A stretch of 64,000 nucleotides of DNA from Cupriavidus sp. U2 (lineage in GTDB: Bacteria > Pseudomonadota > Gammaproteobacteria > Burkholderiales > Burkholderiaceae): contig NZ_RCOG02000012.1 in assembly GCF_009663685.2 (NCBI RefSeq), positions 846 through 64,845 on the forward strand, given 5' to 3'. Below, piece by piece: positions 55,306 to 64,000 of this stretch. Both the position numbers and the translations under genes were made by a program. The notes under the pieces were generated by a model that ran no database searches, had not been told where the DNA came from, and worked only from the letters and a program-made list of their open reading frames with translations. Numbering within the stretch: position 1 is the first letter of the stretch; every line of letters begins with the position of its first letter.

Positions 55306-56295
55306 ATGTCTTCTTTTCGTGGAAAATTCCTGGCCGCCGCGCTGATCATGACGGTAGCCATGGGGGCCGCACTCGACGCCAATGCGAAACGCCTCGGCGG
55401 GTCGCGCAGCGTCGGCAAGCAATCGTCGAACGTGACGCAGCAGCGTCAGGCCACGCCGCCGCAGCAGAATGCGCCGGCCCAGCAGCAGCCCGCGCAGCAG
55501 CAGGCTGCGCCGGCGGCCGCGGGTGCCGCGGGTGGCGCAGCGGCTGCGGCGCCCAAGCGTAACTGGGGCGGTATGCTCGGCGGCCTGGCGGCTGGCCTGG
55601 GCCTGGGCTACCTGCTGTCGCACTTCGGTCTCGGTGGCGCGGCAGCCAGCTTCCTGGCCAACGTGATCATCTTTGCCGTGATCGCGATGATCGCCCTGTG
55701 GCTGTTCCGCAAGTTCCGTGGCGGCTCGGCCCGTACGCAGACGCCGGCCTACGCCGGCATGGGCAGCAACGGCAACAACTCGCCGTTTGGCGGTGCGGCA
55801 CGCAATGCCGAGCCGACGCTGCGTCAGGCCGAACCGGTGCAGCCGGCCGGCTACAACGGCGCCGCAGCCAACCCGGTCATGGGCGGCGCGGCCGCCGCTG
55901 CTGCAGTGCAGCAGCCATGGGGCGTGCCGGCCGACTTCGACACCGAAGCCTTCCTGCGCAACGCCAAGGTACATTACGTGCGCCTCCAGGCCGCCTGGGA
56001 TGCCGGCAACCTGGACGACATCCGCGAATTCACCACGCCGGAAATGTTTGCCGAGATCAAGATGGACCTGTCCGAGCGCGGCGAGTCCGTCAACAAGACC
56101 GACGTTGTCACGCTGGATGCCCAGTTGCTGGGCATCGAGACCACGCCGGCCCAGCATATTGCCAGCGTGCGTTTCTCGGGCATGATCCGCGAGACGGCCG
56201 GCGAAGCGGCGCAACCGTTCGGTGAGGTCTGGAACCTGGCCAAGTCGGCGTCCGGCGGCGGCTGGCTGCTGGCTGGCATCCAGCAGGAAGCCTGA
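55306..56295 (+). CDS. Tim44-like domain protein
   Basis: A 329-residue exported or membrane protein. The signal peptide (FLAAALIMTVAMGAALDANA, cut near residue 27) is followed by a Gln/Ala/Pro-rich segment (residues 40-85), a Gly-rich helix pair (MLGGLAAGLGLGYLLSHFGL, then FLANVIIFAVIAMIALWLFR as a clear membrane span), a low-complexity linker, and a C-terminal Tim44/MBA1-type domain (residues 190-329, with FDTEAFLRNAKVHYVRLQAA and DVVTLDAQLLGIETT). Bacterial Tim44-like proteins are of unknown function. It lies inside the ubiE-ubiJ-ubiB order, 50 bases after ubiE, and is followed by a strong terminator. Confidence 0.85.
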   Translation: MSSFRGKFLAAALIMTVAMGAALDANAKRLGGSRSVGKQSSNVTQQRQATPPQQNAPAQQQPAQQQAAPAAAGAAGGAAAAAPKRNWGGMLGGLAAGLGLGYLLSHFGLGGAAASFLANVIIFAVIAMIALWLFRKFRGGSARTQTPAYAGMGSNGNNSPFGGAARNAEPTLRQAEPVQPAGYNGAAANPVMGGAAAAAAVQQPWGVPADFDTEAFLRNAKVHYVRLQAAWDAGNLDDIREFTTPEMFAEIKMDLSERGESVNKTDVVTLDAQLLGIETTPAQHIASVRFSGMIRETAGEAAQPFGEVWNLAKSASGGGWLLAGIQQEA

Positions 56296-56353
56296 GCGGC
56301 GCGACCGCCGCCGCATGGATGACATGAAGCGGCGGCCGAGTAGCTTAGAATGG

Positions 56354-56383
56354 AGGCCCACGTACGCGTGGGCCTTTTTTATT
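56354..56383 (+). terminator. Intrinsic terminator after the Tim44-like gene
   Basis: GGCCCACG (56355-56362), loop TACG, CGTGGGCC (56367-56374), then TTTTTTATT. The stem of eight G/C-rich pairs with a T run is a textbook intrinsic terminator. It lies 27 bases upstream of ubiJ ATG. Confidence 0.93.
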
Positions 56384-56409
56384 GGGCAGACTGCCCGGAA
56401 CCGGACGCC

Positions 56410-57087
56410 ATGAACGCATTGCCGACACCCCTGGCCGCGCCGATCGTCGCCGCACTGAATCACCTGATCGAACAGGAGCCCTGGGCCTGCGGCCTGCTGG
56501 CGCCATTTGCCGGCCGTGTCATCCGGTTCGACGCCGCGGCATTCGCGCTGTCCCTGCGGATCACGGACCGGGGCGGCATCGAGCAGGCGACCGAAGCCGA
56601 TACGCCCGCCGTGACGCTGCGGGTGCCGTTGCAGCAGTGGCCGCTGGTGGTGGCCGACGTGGCCGAGGGCGGCCAGGCCGCCGCCATGCGGCATGTCCGG
56701 ATCGAAGGCGATGCGGAACTGGCCAATGCGGTGTCGACGCTGGCGCGCAACCTGCGTTGGGACGCGGCCGAAGACCTGTCGCGGGCGCTGCGTGGCGTGA
56801 TGGGCGGCCCGGTCAGCGACAGCGTGGCCCAGCGCATGGTGGACGGGGCGCGCCAGGTGCATGAAAGTGCCACGCGCGTGGGCCGGGCACTGCTGGACAA
56901 TGTGACCGAATACCTGCTCGACGAGCAGCCGACCCTCGTGCGCCATGCCGCGCTGGATGGGTTCGGTGCCGACGTGGCGCGTGTGCGGGACGACCTGGCG
57001 CGGCTGGAAAAGCGGCTCGAACGCCTGGAACGCACGGGTGGACAGGGGGAGGGGGCTTCGGGCCAGCTTCCGTCGGCCCACCGTTAA
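56410..57087 (+). CDS. ubiJ: Ubiquinone biosynthesis accessory factor UbiJ (SCP2 domain)
   Basis: A 225-residue protein with an SCP2-type lipid-binding domain in its first 120 residues (ALNHLIEQEPWACGLLAPFA, HVRIEGDAELANAVSTLARN, LRWDAAEDLSRALRG) and a C-terminal coiled coil (VARVRDDLARLEKRLERLER). In E. coli UbiJ and UbiK build the scaffold that holds the later ubiquinone enzymes. ATG 56410 follows the terminator by 27 bases; the frame extends to 56350 through the terminator, so the shorter start is right. The gap to ubiB is 57 bases. Confidence 0.9.
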   Translation: MNALPTPLAAPIVAALNHLIEQEPWACGLLAPFAGRVIRFDAAAFALSLRITDRGGIEQATEADTPAVTLRVPLQQWPLVVADVAEGGQAAAMRHVRIEGDAELANAVSTLARNLRWDAAEDLSRALRGVMGGPVSDSVAQRMVDGARQVHESATRVGRALLDNVTEYLLDEQPTLVRHAALDGFGADVARVRDDLARLEKRLERLERTGGQGEGASGQLPSAHR

Positions 57088-57144
57088 TCGCCATGTCACT
57101 CTTCGCTGCCGCGTCGCGCGGCGCCGTCTTTTGAAAATCCCCGC

Positions 57145-58722
57145 ATGACCCGCCTGCTGCGTCTCTGCAAGATTATTTTCGTCATCCTGTACTATGGGCT
57201 CGACGAGCTTGTGCTGTCCGGCTTCAAGAGTCGGCGCATCAAGTTCCTGGTGCGCGTGATCACTATCGGCCGCAAGCTGGAACAGCCGCGCGGCGAGCGC
57301 CTGCGCCTGGCGCTGACGACCCTGGGGCCGATTTTCGTCAAGTTCGGCCAGGTGCTGTCTACCCGGCGCGACCTGATGCCACCCGATATCGCCGACGAAC
57401 TGGCCAAGCTGCAGGACCAGGTGCCGCCGTTCGATTCGGCGGTGGCCGTGAAGATCATCGAGAAGTCGCTGGGCCGGCCGCTGGCACAGCTGTACGAGAA
57501 CTTCGAACACCAGCCCGTGGCCAGCGCGTCGATTGCGCAGGTTCACTTCGCCACGCTGCGCGGCGGCCCGAACCATGGCCGCGAGGTGGCCGTGAAGGTG
57601 CTGCGCCCCGGCATGCTGCCCGTGATCGACAGCGACCTGGCGCTGATGCGCGACATGGCCACGTGGCTGGAGCGCGTGTGGGTCGACGGTCGCCGCCTGA
57701 AGCCGCGCGAGGTGGTGGCCGAGTTCGACAAGTACCTGCACGACGAACTGGACCTGATGATCGAAGCGGCCAACGCCAGCCAGCTGCGCCGCAACTTTGC
57801 CGACAGCGACCTGCTGTGCGTGCCCGAGGTGTACTGGGACTGGTGTACCAGCACCGTCTTCACGATGGAGCGGATGCACGGCATCCCGATCTCGCGCACC
57901 GAATCGCTCAAGGCGGCCGGCGTCGACATGCACAAGCTGGCCGAGGAAGGCGTGGAGATCTTCTTCACGCAGGTGTTCCGCGACGGTTTCTTCCATGCCG
58001 ACATGCACCCGGGCAACATCCTGGTGTCGGTGCAGCCGGAGACCTTCGGCCGGTATATCGCGCTGGACTTCGGCATCGTCGGCGCGCTGTCCGAGTTCGA
58101 CAAGAATTACCTGGCGCAGAACTTCATCGCCTTCTTCCGCCGCGACTACCACCGGGTGGCACTGCTGCACGTGGAGTCGGGCTGGGTGCCGCCGGAGACA
58201 CGCGTCGAGGAACTCGAATCGGCGGTGCGCGCCTGCTGCGAGCCGTATTTCGACAAGCCGCTGCGCGAAATCTCGCTGGGCATGGTGCTGATGCGCCTGT
58301 TCCAGACGTCACGCCGGTTCAACGTCGAAATCCAGCCACAGCTGGTGCTGCTGCAGAAGACGCTGCTCAATATCGAAGGCCTGGGCCGCCAGCTGGACCC
58401 CGATCTGGACCTCTGGAAGACCGCGAAGCCGTTCCTGGAACGCTGGATGTACGAGCAGGTCGGCTGGCAGGGCGCCTGGGAGCGCGTCAAGGTCGAGGCG
58501 CCGCAATGGGCCAAGATGCTGCCTGACTTCCCGCGGCTGGCGCATCAGTTCCTGGAGCGCCGTGCGCTGCTGAACAACGGCGAGCAGGAGCGCCTGCTGA
58601 CCCAGCTGGTGCACGAGCAGCGCCGTACCAACCGCCGGCTTTCCACCGCGCTGATGCTGATGGGCGGCTTCCTGGCGGGCATCGTGATCGTCCAGGCGCT
58701 GGCCTGGGCGGGCTACTGGTAA
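57145..58722 (+). CDS. ubiB: Ubiquinone biosynthesis kinase-like protein UbiB
   Basis: A 525-residue atypical kinase of the ABC1/ADCK family that supports ubiquinone synthesis in the membrane. The KxGQ region reads [20 protein letters not shown], the Ala-rich loop is [15 protein letters not shown], the catalytic Lys lies in [11 protein letters not shown], and the catalytic pair is in [14 protein letters not shown] and ALDFGIVG. The C-terminal segment has a hydrophobic span ([20 protein letters not shown]). Start ATG 57145 begins [17 protein letters not shown]. It ends the ubi block. Confidence 0.97.
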   Translation: MTRLLRLCKIIFVILYYGLDELVLSGFKSRRIKFLVRVITIGRKLEQPRGERLRLALTTLGPIFVKFGQVLSTRRDLMPPDIADELAKLQDQVPPFDSAVAVKIIEKSLGRPLAQLYENFEHQPVASASIAQVHFATLRGGPNHGREVAVKVLRPGMLPVIDSDLALMRDMATWLERVWVDGRRLKPREVVAEFDKYLHDELDLMIEAANASQLRRNFADSDLLCVPEVYWDWCTSTVFTMERMHGIPISRTESLKAAGVDMHKLAEEGVEIFFTQVFRDGFFHADMHPGNILVSVQPETFGRYIALDFGIVGALSEFDKNYLAQNFIAFFRRDYHRVALLHVESGWVPPETRVEELESAVRACCEPYFDKPLREISLGMVLMRLFQTSRRFNVEIQPQLVLLQKTLLNIEGLGRQLDPDLDLWKTAKPFLERWMYEQVGWQGAWERVKVEAPQWAKMLPDFPRLAHQFLERRALLNNGEQERLLTQLVHEQRRTNRRLSTALMLMGGFLAGIVIVQALAWAGYW

Positions 58723-58827
58723 GGCTGCGCCAGATGCCGTGCGCCCCACGCTGCACCGTGCCGGTGCGAGTGTGGGGATTTGACCGCGCCCCGGGGAATT
58801 TTTTTCATTCCGGGGGGTCTGCGTCGC

Positions 58828-58833
58828 TATAAT
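58828..58833 (+). promoter_or_regulatory. Candidate -10 box before sodium:solute symporter gene
   Basis: TATAAT lies 170 bases upstream of the symporter ATG in an otherwise GC-rich gap. It follows a T run (58799-58805) flanked by CCCCGGGGAAT and ATTCCGGGGGG, which could fold as an imperfect hairpin ending the ubi transcript. No good -35 box is seen at 17 bases. Confidence 0.35.
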
Positions 58834-59002
58834 CCGCGTTTTGATTCGGCTACGACCGCCTATGCCCCCTCCCGGGCGCCAGCGGCCCCGACCGATGAAT
58901 TGGACTCCGGGCGGAGTCAGCCTGGCATGTTCCAAGGCATCCGGCCGGCATTCGGTTTTTCGCCACCAGGGCATTTCTGGCTATTTGGGATAGGGCAGCG
59001 GC

Positions 59003-60439
59003 ATGCTGATCTGGTTCGTCATCATCTATTGGGTTATCTCGGTCGGCATCGGCCTGTGGGCGGCACTGCGCGTCAAGGGCACCGCCGACTTCGCCGTCGC
59101 GGGCCGCAGCCTGCCGTTCTACATCGTCACCGCCACGGTGTTTGCCACATGGTTCGGCTCTGAAACCGTGCTCGGCATCCCGGCGGTCTTCCTGAAGGAA
59201 GGCCTGTCGGGGGTGGTGTCCGACCCGTTCGGCTCGTCGCTCTGCCTGATCCTCGTCGGTCTGTTCTTCGCCCGGCCGCTGTACCGGATGAACCTGCTGA
59301 CCATCGGCGACTACTATCACAACCGCTACGGCCGGCTGGCCGAAGTGCTGACCACGCTGTGCATCGTCGTGTCGTACCTGGGCTGGGTGGCGGCGCAGAT
59401 CAAGGCGTTGGGCCTGGTGTTCTATACCGTGTCGGACGGCGCGCTGTCGCAGGAAGCCGGGATGATGATCGGCGCGGCCAGCGTGCTGGTCTATACGCTG
59501 TTCGGCGGTATGTGGTCGGTGGCGGTGACCGACTTCATCCAGATGATCATCATCGTGGTCGGCATGCTCTATATCGGCTACGAGGTCAGCGGCCAGGCTG
59601 GCGGCGTGACGGCCGTGGTGTCGCACGCGGCGGCGGCGGGCAAGTTCGAGTTCCTGCCGTCGCTGGATCTGGTGCAGATCATCGGGTTTGCGGCGGCGCT
59701 GTTCACCATGATGCTCGGATCGATTCCGCAGCAGGACGTGTTCCAGCGCGTGACCTCGTCGAAAACCGAACAGATCGCCGGCCGCGCGTCGGTCCTGGGC
59801 GGCGTGCTGTACTTCTTCTTTGCGTTCATCCCGATGTTCCTGGCCTATTCGGCCACGCTGATCGACCCGCAGATGGTCGAGAAGTACATCCATGCGGATT
59901 CGCAGCTGATCCTGCCGCAACTGATCCTGAACCACGCGCCGATGTTCGCGCAGGTGATGTTCTTCGGCGCGCTGCTGTCCGCCATCAAGAGCTGCGCGTC
60001 GGCCACGCTGCTGGCGCCGTCGGTGACGTTCGCGGAGAACATCCTGCGCCCGTATTTCCGCCATTTGAGCGACAAGCAGTTCCTGCGCGTGATGCAGGCG
60101 GTGGTGCTGGTCTTTACCACGCTGGTGACGCTGTTCGCGCTGAATTCGCACCTGTCGATTTTCCACATGGTGGAAAACGCCTACAAGGTGACGCTCGTGT
60201 CGGCGTTCGTGCCGCTGGCGTTCGGCCTGTTCTGGAAGCCGGCCACGCGCCAGGGCGGCCTGCTGGCCATCGTGCTGGGCCTGAGTTCGTGGCTGACCTG
60301 CGAGGTGGCGTTTGCCGACGCTACCGTGCCGCCGCAGATGGTGGGCCTGCTGTGCTCGATTGGCGGCATGGTGTTCGGCTCGCTGCTGCCGCAATGGATC
60401 AGCGACCGGCCACCCGTCCGCGAAGTGCACATTGCTTAA
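59003..60439 (+). CDS. Sodium:solute symporter (SSS family)
   Basis: A 478-residue inner-membrane protein with about thirteen hydrophobic segments. The start of the family fold is FVIIYWVISVGIGLWAALRV, then TADFAVAGRSLPFYIVTATV and FATWFGSETVLGIPAVFLKE. GMLYIGYEVSGQAGGVTAVV and GSIPQQDVFQRVTSSKTEQI are also typical of SSS transporters. The carried substrate (proline, acetate, sugar or other) cannot be read. It stands alone between ubiB and the fmdB operon; the putative start MLIWFVIIYW lies directly at the first span, as usual. The ribosome binding site GATAGGGCAGCGGC is modest. Confidence 0.9.
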   Translation: MLIWFVIIYWVISVGIGLWAALRVKGTADFAVAGRSLPFYIVTATVFATWFGSETVLGIPAVFLKEGLSGVVSDPFGSSLCLILVGLFFARPLYRMNLLTIGDYYHNRYGRLAEVLTTLCIVVSYLGWVAAQIKALGLVFYTVSDGALSQEAGMMIGAASVLVYTLFGGMWSVAVTDFIQMIIIVVGMLYIGYEVSGQAGGVTAVVSHAAAAGKFEFLPSLDLVQIIGFAAALFTMMLGSIPQQDVFQRVTSSKTEQIAGRASVLGGVLYFFFAFIPMFLAYSATLIDPQMVEKYIHADSQLILPQLILNHAPMFAQVMFFGALLSAIKSCASATLLAPSVTFAENILRPYFRHLSDKQFLRVMQAVVLVFTTLVTLFALNSHLSIFHMVENAYKVTLVSAFVPLAFGLFWKPATRQGGLLAIVLGLSSWLTCEVAFADATVPPQMVGLLCSIGGMVFGSLLPQWISDRPPVREVHIA

Positions 60440-60521
60440 CTTTTAAGCGCCGCGGCGATATCGTGACGATTACGCCCCCGAAAGCCCGCATTTCCAGCCC
60501 GTAGACGCCCCGCCGACGGTT

Positions 60522-60527
60522 TATAAT
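60522..60527 (+). promoter_or_regulatory. Candidate -10 box of the fmdB-DUF502-aspS operon
   Basis: TATAAT occurs 107 bases before the fmdB ATG. No clear -35 box lies 17 bases upstream. The three following genes are closely spaced, so this is the best promoter candidate for them. Confidence 0.35.
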
Positions 60528-60633
60528 CAACGGCTTTGCACCGCCGCGCGGGTATTTTCGTGCGCAGGCCCTTGTCGATCCGACCGGGCGCAGCCACTTA
60601 CCTGCTTTACGTTTCAGATTCCACGAAAGAACC

Positions 60634-60930
60634 ATGCCGATCTATGCCTACCGTTGCGACGCCTGCGGCCACGGGCGCGATGTGCTGCAGAAGATGAGCG
60701 ATGCCCCGCTTACAGACTGCCCATCCTGCGGCACCGCGGGGACCTTCAAGAAACAGCTAACCGCAGCTGGCTTCCAGCTCAAGGGCTCGGGCTGGTACGT
60801 GACGGATTTCCGTGGCGGCAGCGGCGGCACCAGCGCACCGGCCAGCGCACCGGCCGGTTCGCCGGCAGCCGATGCCGCGCCGGCTCCCGCGCCTGCGGCA
60901 CCGGCCACGCCGGCCGCCGGCAGCAACTGA
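60634..60930 (+). CDS. FmdB family zinc-ribbon protein
   Basis: A 98-residue protein with a short N-terminal zinc ribbon: MPIYAYRCDACGHGRDVLQK supplies CxxC and LTDCPSCGTAGTF the second CxxC. The middle part ends in KGSGWYVTDFRGG, typical of FmdB proteins. The last 30 residues are Ala/Pro-rich and disordered. FmdB proteins are putative regulators of unknown target. It precedes the DUF502 gene by 13 bases and aspS, an order widespread in Betaproteobacteria. Confidence 0.92.
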   Translation: MPIYAYRCDACGHGRDVLQKMSDAPLTDCPSCGTAGTFKKQLTAAGFQLKGSGWYVTDFRGGSGGTSAPASAPAGSPAADAAPAPAPAAPATPAAGSN

Positions 60931-60943
60931 GCGCCGGCAAGCC

Positions 60944-61639
60944 GTGGCTACCAAGAAAACGTCCGCCATCAAGACCTGGTTCCTGACCGGTCTGCTCGTG
61001 CTCGTGCCGCTGGGCATCACGCTGTGGGTGCTCAACCTGATCATCGGCACGATGGACCAGAGCATGGCGCTGCTGCCGCTGGCGTGGCAGCCCGAGAACA
61101 TCTTCGGGCGCCGCATCCCCGGGCTGGGCGCCATCCTGACCCTGCTGTTCATCCTGCTGGTGGGCGTGCTGGCGCACAACTTCATCGGCCAGCGCCTGGT
61201 GCGCTGGTGGGAAGCGTTGTTGGGCCATATCCCGGTGGTGGGGCCGATCTATACCAGCGTGAAGCAGGTGTCGGACACGCTGCTGTCGTCGTCGGGCAAC
61301 GCGTTCCGCAAGGCGCTGCTGGTGCAGTATCCGCGCGAAGGGTCATGGACGATTGCGTTTCTGACTGGACGTCCGGGCGGCGACGTGCAAAATCACCTGC
61401 AGGGCGAATACGTCAGCGTGTACGTGCCGACGACGCCGAACCCCACGTCGGGCTTCTTCCTGATGATGCCGAAGGCAGACACCATCGAGCTCGACATGAC
61501 CGTTGACGCGGCGCTGAAGTACATCGTGTCGATGGGCGTGGTGGCGCCGACCGAACTGCCGCGCCGCACCGGCGGCGATGCCCGCGCGGACGACGGCGCG
61601 CTGGTTGCCGACGAAGTCGCCGACACCCATACCAACTGA
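60944..61639 (+). CDS. DUF502 family membrane protein
   Basis: A 231-residue inner-membrane protein with two N-terminal spans: TWFLTGLLVLVPLGITLWVL and LGAILTLLFILLVGVLAHNF, followed by LLGHIPVVGPIYTSVKQVSD, LLVQYPREGSWTIAFLTG and VYVPTTPNPTSGFFLMMPKA, which mark the DUF502 family. The start is GTG 60944 (GTGGCTACCAAGAAAACG) at a fit distance after GCCGGCAA; the only in-frame ATG is 60812, inside fmdB. The role is unknown, but the gene is usually next to aspS. An acidic C-terminal tail (ADDGALVADEVAD) is variable. Confidence 0.88.
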   Translation: MATKKTSAIKTWFLTGLLVLVPLGITLWVLNLIIGTMDQSMALLPLAWQPENIFGRRIPGLGAILTLLFILLVGVLAHNFIGQRLVRWWEALLGHIPVVGPIYTSVKQVSDTLLSSSGNAFRKALLVQYPREGSWTIAFLTGRPGGDVQNHLQGEYVSVYVPTTPNPTSGFFLMMPKADTIELDMTVDAALKYIVSMGVVAPTELPRRTGGDARADDGALVADEVADTHTN

Positions 61640-61687
61640 ATTTGCGCGCGGCTGCCTGGCGGCCGTGCATTACAGGGACTCTCTCCT

Positions 61688-63496
61688 ATGTCTTCCATGC
61701 GTACACATTACTGCGGTCTGGTGACCGAACAACTGACCGGCCAGGAAGTGGCCCTGACGGGCTGGGTGCAGCGCCGTCGCGACCATGGCGGCGTGATCTT
61801 CGTCGATCTGCGCGACCGCGAAGGCCTGGTGCAGGTGGTGTGCGATCCGGACCGTCCGGAGATGTTCAAGGCCGCGGAAGAGATCCGAAACGAATTCTGC
61901 ATCCGCGTGGTCGGCAAGGTGCGCCCGCGTCCGGCCGGTACCGAGAACAGCAACCTGACCTCGGGCAAGATCGAGGTGCTGTGCCACGAGCTGACCGTGC
62001 TGAACCCGTCGGTCACGCCGCCGTTCCAGCTGGACGACGACAACCTGTCGGAAACCACGCGCCTCACGCACCGCGTGCTGGACCTGCGCCGTCCGCAGAT
62101 GCAATACAACCTGCGCCTGCGCTACAAGGTTGCCATGGAAGTGCGCAAGTACCTGGACGCACAGGGTTTCATCGACATCGAGACCCCCATGCTGGGCAAG
62201 AGCACGCCCGAAGGCGCCCGCGACTACCTGGTGCCGTCGCGCGTGAACCCGGGCCACTTCTTCGCGCTGCCGCAGTCGCCGCAGATCTTCAAGCAGATGC
62301 TGATGGTCTCGGGCTTCGACCGCTACTACCAGATCACCAAGTGCTTCCGTGACGAGGACCTGCGCGCCGACCGCCAGCCCGAATTCACCCAGATCGACTG
62401 CGAAACGTCGTTCCTGACCGAACAGGAGATCCGTGACCTGTTCGAGGACATGATGCGCACCGTGTTCAAGAACGCCATCGACGTGGACCTGGTCTCCAAG
62501 TTCCCGGTGATGGAGTTCCGCGAAGCCATGGCCCGCTTTGGCTCGGACAAGCCCGACCTGCGCGTCAAGCTGGAATTCACCGAGCTGACCGACGTCATGA
62601 AGGACGTCGATTTCAAGGTGTTCTCGGGTCCGGCCAACAGCGACAACGGTCGTGTGGTGGGCCTGCGCGTGCCGGGCGGTAGCGCCATCTCGCGCGGCGA
62701 GATCGATGCCTACACCCAGTTCGTGGCGATCTACGGTGCCAAGGGCCTGGCCTGGATCAAGGTCAACGAAGTGGCCAAGGGCCGTGATGGCCTGCAGTCG
62801 CCGATCGTGAAGAACCTGCACGACGCGTCGATTGCCGAAATCCTGAAGCGCACCGAAGCCAAGGATGGCGACATCATCTTCTTCGGGGCCGACAAGGCCA
62901 AGGTGGTCAACGACGCCATCGGCGCGCTGCGCCTGAAGATCGGCCATTCGGAATTCGGCAAGAGCACCGGCCTGTTCGAGGACACCTGGAAGCCGCTGTG
63001 GGTGATCGACTTCCCGATGTTCGAGTACGACGAGGAAGATGCCCGCTGGGTGGCCATGCACCATCCGTTCACGAGCCCCAAGGACGAGCACCTGCAGTAC
63101 CTGGAAACCGACCCGGGCAAGTGCATCGCCAAGGCCTACGACATGGTGCTGAACGGCTGGGAAATGGGCGGCGGATCGGTCCGTATCTACCGCGAGGACG
63201 TGCAGAGCAAGGTGTTCCGCGCGCTGAAGATCGGCGACGAGGAAGCCCGTGCCAAGTTCGGCTACCTGCTCGACGCGCTGCAATATGGTGCGCCGCCGCA
63301 CGGCGGCCTGGCCTTTGGCCTGGACCGTATCGTGACGATGATGGCCGGTGCCGATTCGATCCGCGACGTGATCGCCTTCCCGAAGACGCAACGCGCCCAG
63401 GATCTGCTGACGCAGGCCCCGAGCTCGGTCGACGAGAAGCAACTGCGCGAACTGCATATCCGTCTGCGCGCGCAAGAGCCGAAGACGACTGCCTGA
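61688..63496 (+). CDS. aspS: Aspartate--tRNA ligase, non-discriminating type
   Basis: A 602-residue class IIb synthetase. The N-terminal anticodon-binding domain has [18 protein letters not shown], then the catalytic motifs: [18 protein letters not shown] (motif 2) and [14 protein letters not shown] (motif 3), with the GAD-type insertion between them. The His33 of RDHGG (residue 30 in the shorter form) and the Gly in RPAGTEN are the residues that, in Pseudomonas-type enzymes, mark a non-discriminating AspRS that also charges tRNA(Asn); E. coli has Leu and Lys there. The organism should then need GatCAB. ATG 61688 is used; ATG 61697 is nearly as good. A strong terminator follows. Confidence 0.97.
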   Translation: MSSMRTHYCGLVTEQLTGQEVALTGWVQRRRDHGGVIFVDLRDREGLVQVVCDPDRPEMFKAAEEIRNEFCIRVVGKVRPRPAGTENSNLTSGKIEVLCHELTVLNPSVTPPFQLDDDNLSETTRLTHRVLDLRRPQMQYNLRLRYKVAMEVRKYLDAQGFIDIETPMLGKSTPEGARDYLVPSRVNPGHFFALPQSPQIFKQMLMVSGFDRYYQITKCFRDEDLRADRQPEFTQIDCETSFLTEQEIRDLFEDMMRTVFKNAIDVDLVSKFPVMEFREAMARFGSDKPDLRVKLEFTELTDVMKDVDFKVFSGPANSDNGRVVGLRVPGGSAISRGEIDAYTQFVAIYGAKGLAWIKVNEVAKGRDGLQSPIVKNLHDASIAEILKRTEAKDGDIIFFGADKAKVVNDAIGALRLKIGHSEFGKSTGLFEDTWKPLWVIDFPMFEYDEEDARWVAMHHPFTSPKDEHLQYLETDPGKCIAKAYDMVLNGWEMGGGSVRIYREDVQSKVFRALKIGDEEARAKFGYLLDALQYGAPPHGGLAFGLDRIVTMMAGADSIRDVIAFPKTQRAQDLLTQAPSSVDEKQLRELHIRLRAQEPKTTA

Positions 63497-63535
63497 TCGC
63501 CCGACCCGAGACCCGATCATTCCGGTTCCGGTACG

Positions 63536-63567
63536 AAAGCCGCGCACCAGCGCGGCTTTTTTGTTTT
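63536..63567 (+). terminator. Intrinsic terminator after aspS
   Basis: GCCGCGC (63539-63545), loop ACCA, GCGCGGC (63550-63556), then TTTTTTGTTTT. The stem of seven G/C pairs, extended by A-T pairs, and a T run make a clear intrinsic terminator 40 bases after the aspS stop. Confidence 0.95.
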
Positions 63568-63695
63568 CGGCGCAAGGATGCGTTTCCATTTGTTACCACT
63601 CGAAACGAAGCCACCCCGGATGATGTCTTTCTGCCTGATGCGCGCGAAGCCGGCCCACCCGAAAGGCCGGTCGTGACGTGGGAGGACAACACCAG

Positions 63696-64000
63696 ATGCT
63701 GCAACTCGATACGGAAACGATCCGGGCCTTCGTGCTGGCCCATGCGGAAACCATCCTGACCTGGCTGGTGGCCGGGCTGCTCATGATGCTGCTGGCGCGC
63801 TTCGAGCTGCGCCGCGCCGTGCGCAAGTCGGCGCAGGCCATGTCGGAATCGGTGGCGACCACCGTGGCGGCCTGCGTGCCCGATATCGCGCATGCCGTGC
63901 AGAGCGCGCAGCCGCTCTCCGACTACGCCCAGCCCGTGCAGGGCGAAGGCCCCGTTGCCGCGCAGCGTGCCGACGCCCTGCGCAAGCTGGCGCTGGACAC
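63696..64000 (+). CDS. Unrecognised membrane protein, 3'-truncated
   Basis: A frame open to the right edge (101 codons visible) starts at ATG 63696 behind a good ribosome binding site (GGGAGGACAACACCAG). It begins MLQLDTETIRAFVLAHAETI, has one hydrophobic segment (TWLVAGLLMMLLARF) at residues 22-37, then a basic stretch (ELRRAVRKSAQ) and a Ser/Ala/Val-rich segment with SQ/PV residues (SESVATTVAACVPDIAHAVQ). It may be a single-span membrane protein with a cytosolic domain. I do not recognise a family. The closely preceding terminator at 63536 shows that it has its own promoter. Confidence 0.6.
   Translation, partial: MLQLDTETIRAFVLAHAETILTWLVAGLLMMLLARFELRRAVRKSAQAMSESVATTVAACVPDIAHAVQSAQPLSDYAQPVQGEGPVAAQRADALRKLALD

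Overview
The window reads as a chromosomal segment of a high-GC betaproteobacterium of the Burkholderiaceae, most like Cupriavidus or Ralstonia. The evidence is a chrB-chrA-chrF type chromate cluster, a ubiE/ubiJ/ubiB ubiquinone block, a long two-domain QueF, an AspRS of the non-discriminating type (needed where Asn-tRNA is made by transamidation), a 1324-residue lactate-dehydrogenase-like flavoprotein, and codon use strongly skewed to G/C in third positions. The genus is inferred from memory of gene content, not from a search. No rRNA, tRNA, transposase, phage gene or CRISPR array was seen.

Layout, left to right. (1) 1-3341: tail of an isochorismatase-like hydrolase, then the chromate operon. 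(2) 3761-6067: a complete polar amino acid ABC transporter. (3) 6185-8686: a cobalamin riboswitch followed by a TonB-dependent outer membrane receptor; then a DeoR regulator and a SulP anion transporter. (4) 11599-18066: two tandem IclR regulators divergent from an MBL-fold protein, an aromatic-ring-type FAD hydroxylase, a DUF2783 mini-protein and an MFS carrier, probably an aromatic-acid module. (5) 18231-23812: a solute-binding protein, an RpiR regulator, a class III aminotransferase, a BKACE enzyme and a class I aminotransferase, which could form an undescribed amino-acid catabolic route; TTGTTGC-type sites link the parts. (6) 24012-29380: a tripartite ABC efflux operon under a TetR regulator, resembling ybhGFSR/cecR. 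(7) 29628-37737: an outer-membrane porin, queF, ilvA and an otsB-GH15-otsA trehalose operon. (8) 37916-46381: a large minus-strand molybdenum hydroxylase cluster (coxS-L-M, then moxR/coxD, coxE, coxG, xdhC, mocA) with the form II active-site motif. (9) 46639-54026: a YqaA protein with a His-rich loop, the giant Fe-S flavoprotein, a HIT protein and an SbmA-like ABC protein. (10) 54085-58722: DUF971, ubiE, a Tim44-like protein, ubiJ, ubiB. (11) 59003-64000: a sodium:solute symporter, then fmdB, a DUF502 protein and aspS, and the start of an unrecognised membrane protein.

A recurring non-coding element is dispersed through the window: GC-rich hairpins built on CTCTCCC/GGGAGAGG, found just after the 3' ends of five genes (about 14431, 23828, 37757, 42385 and 51412). 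In the cox cluster it has expanded into a 105-bp tandem duplication next to a 14-bp direct repeat, splitting the structural genes from the maturation genes.
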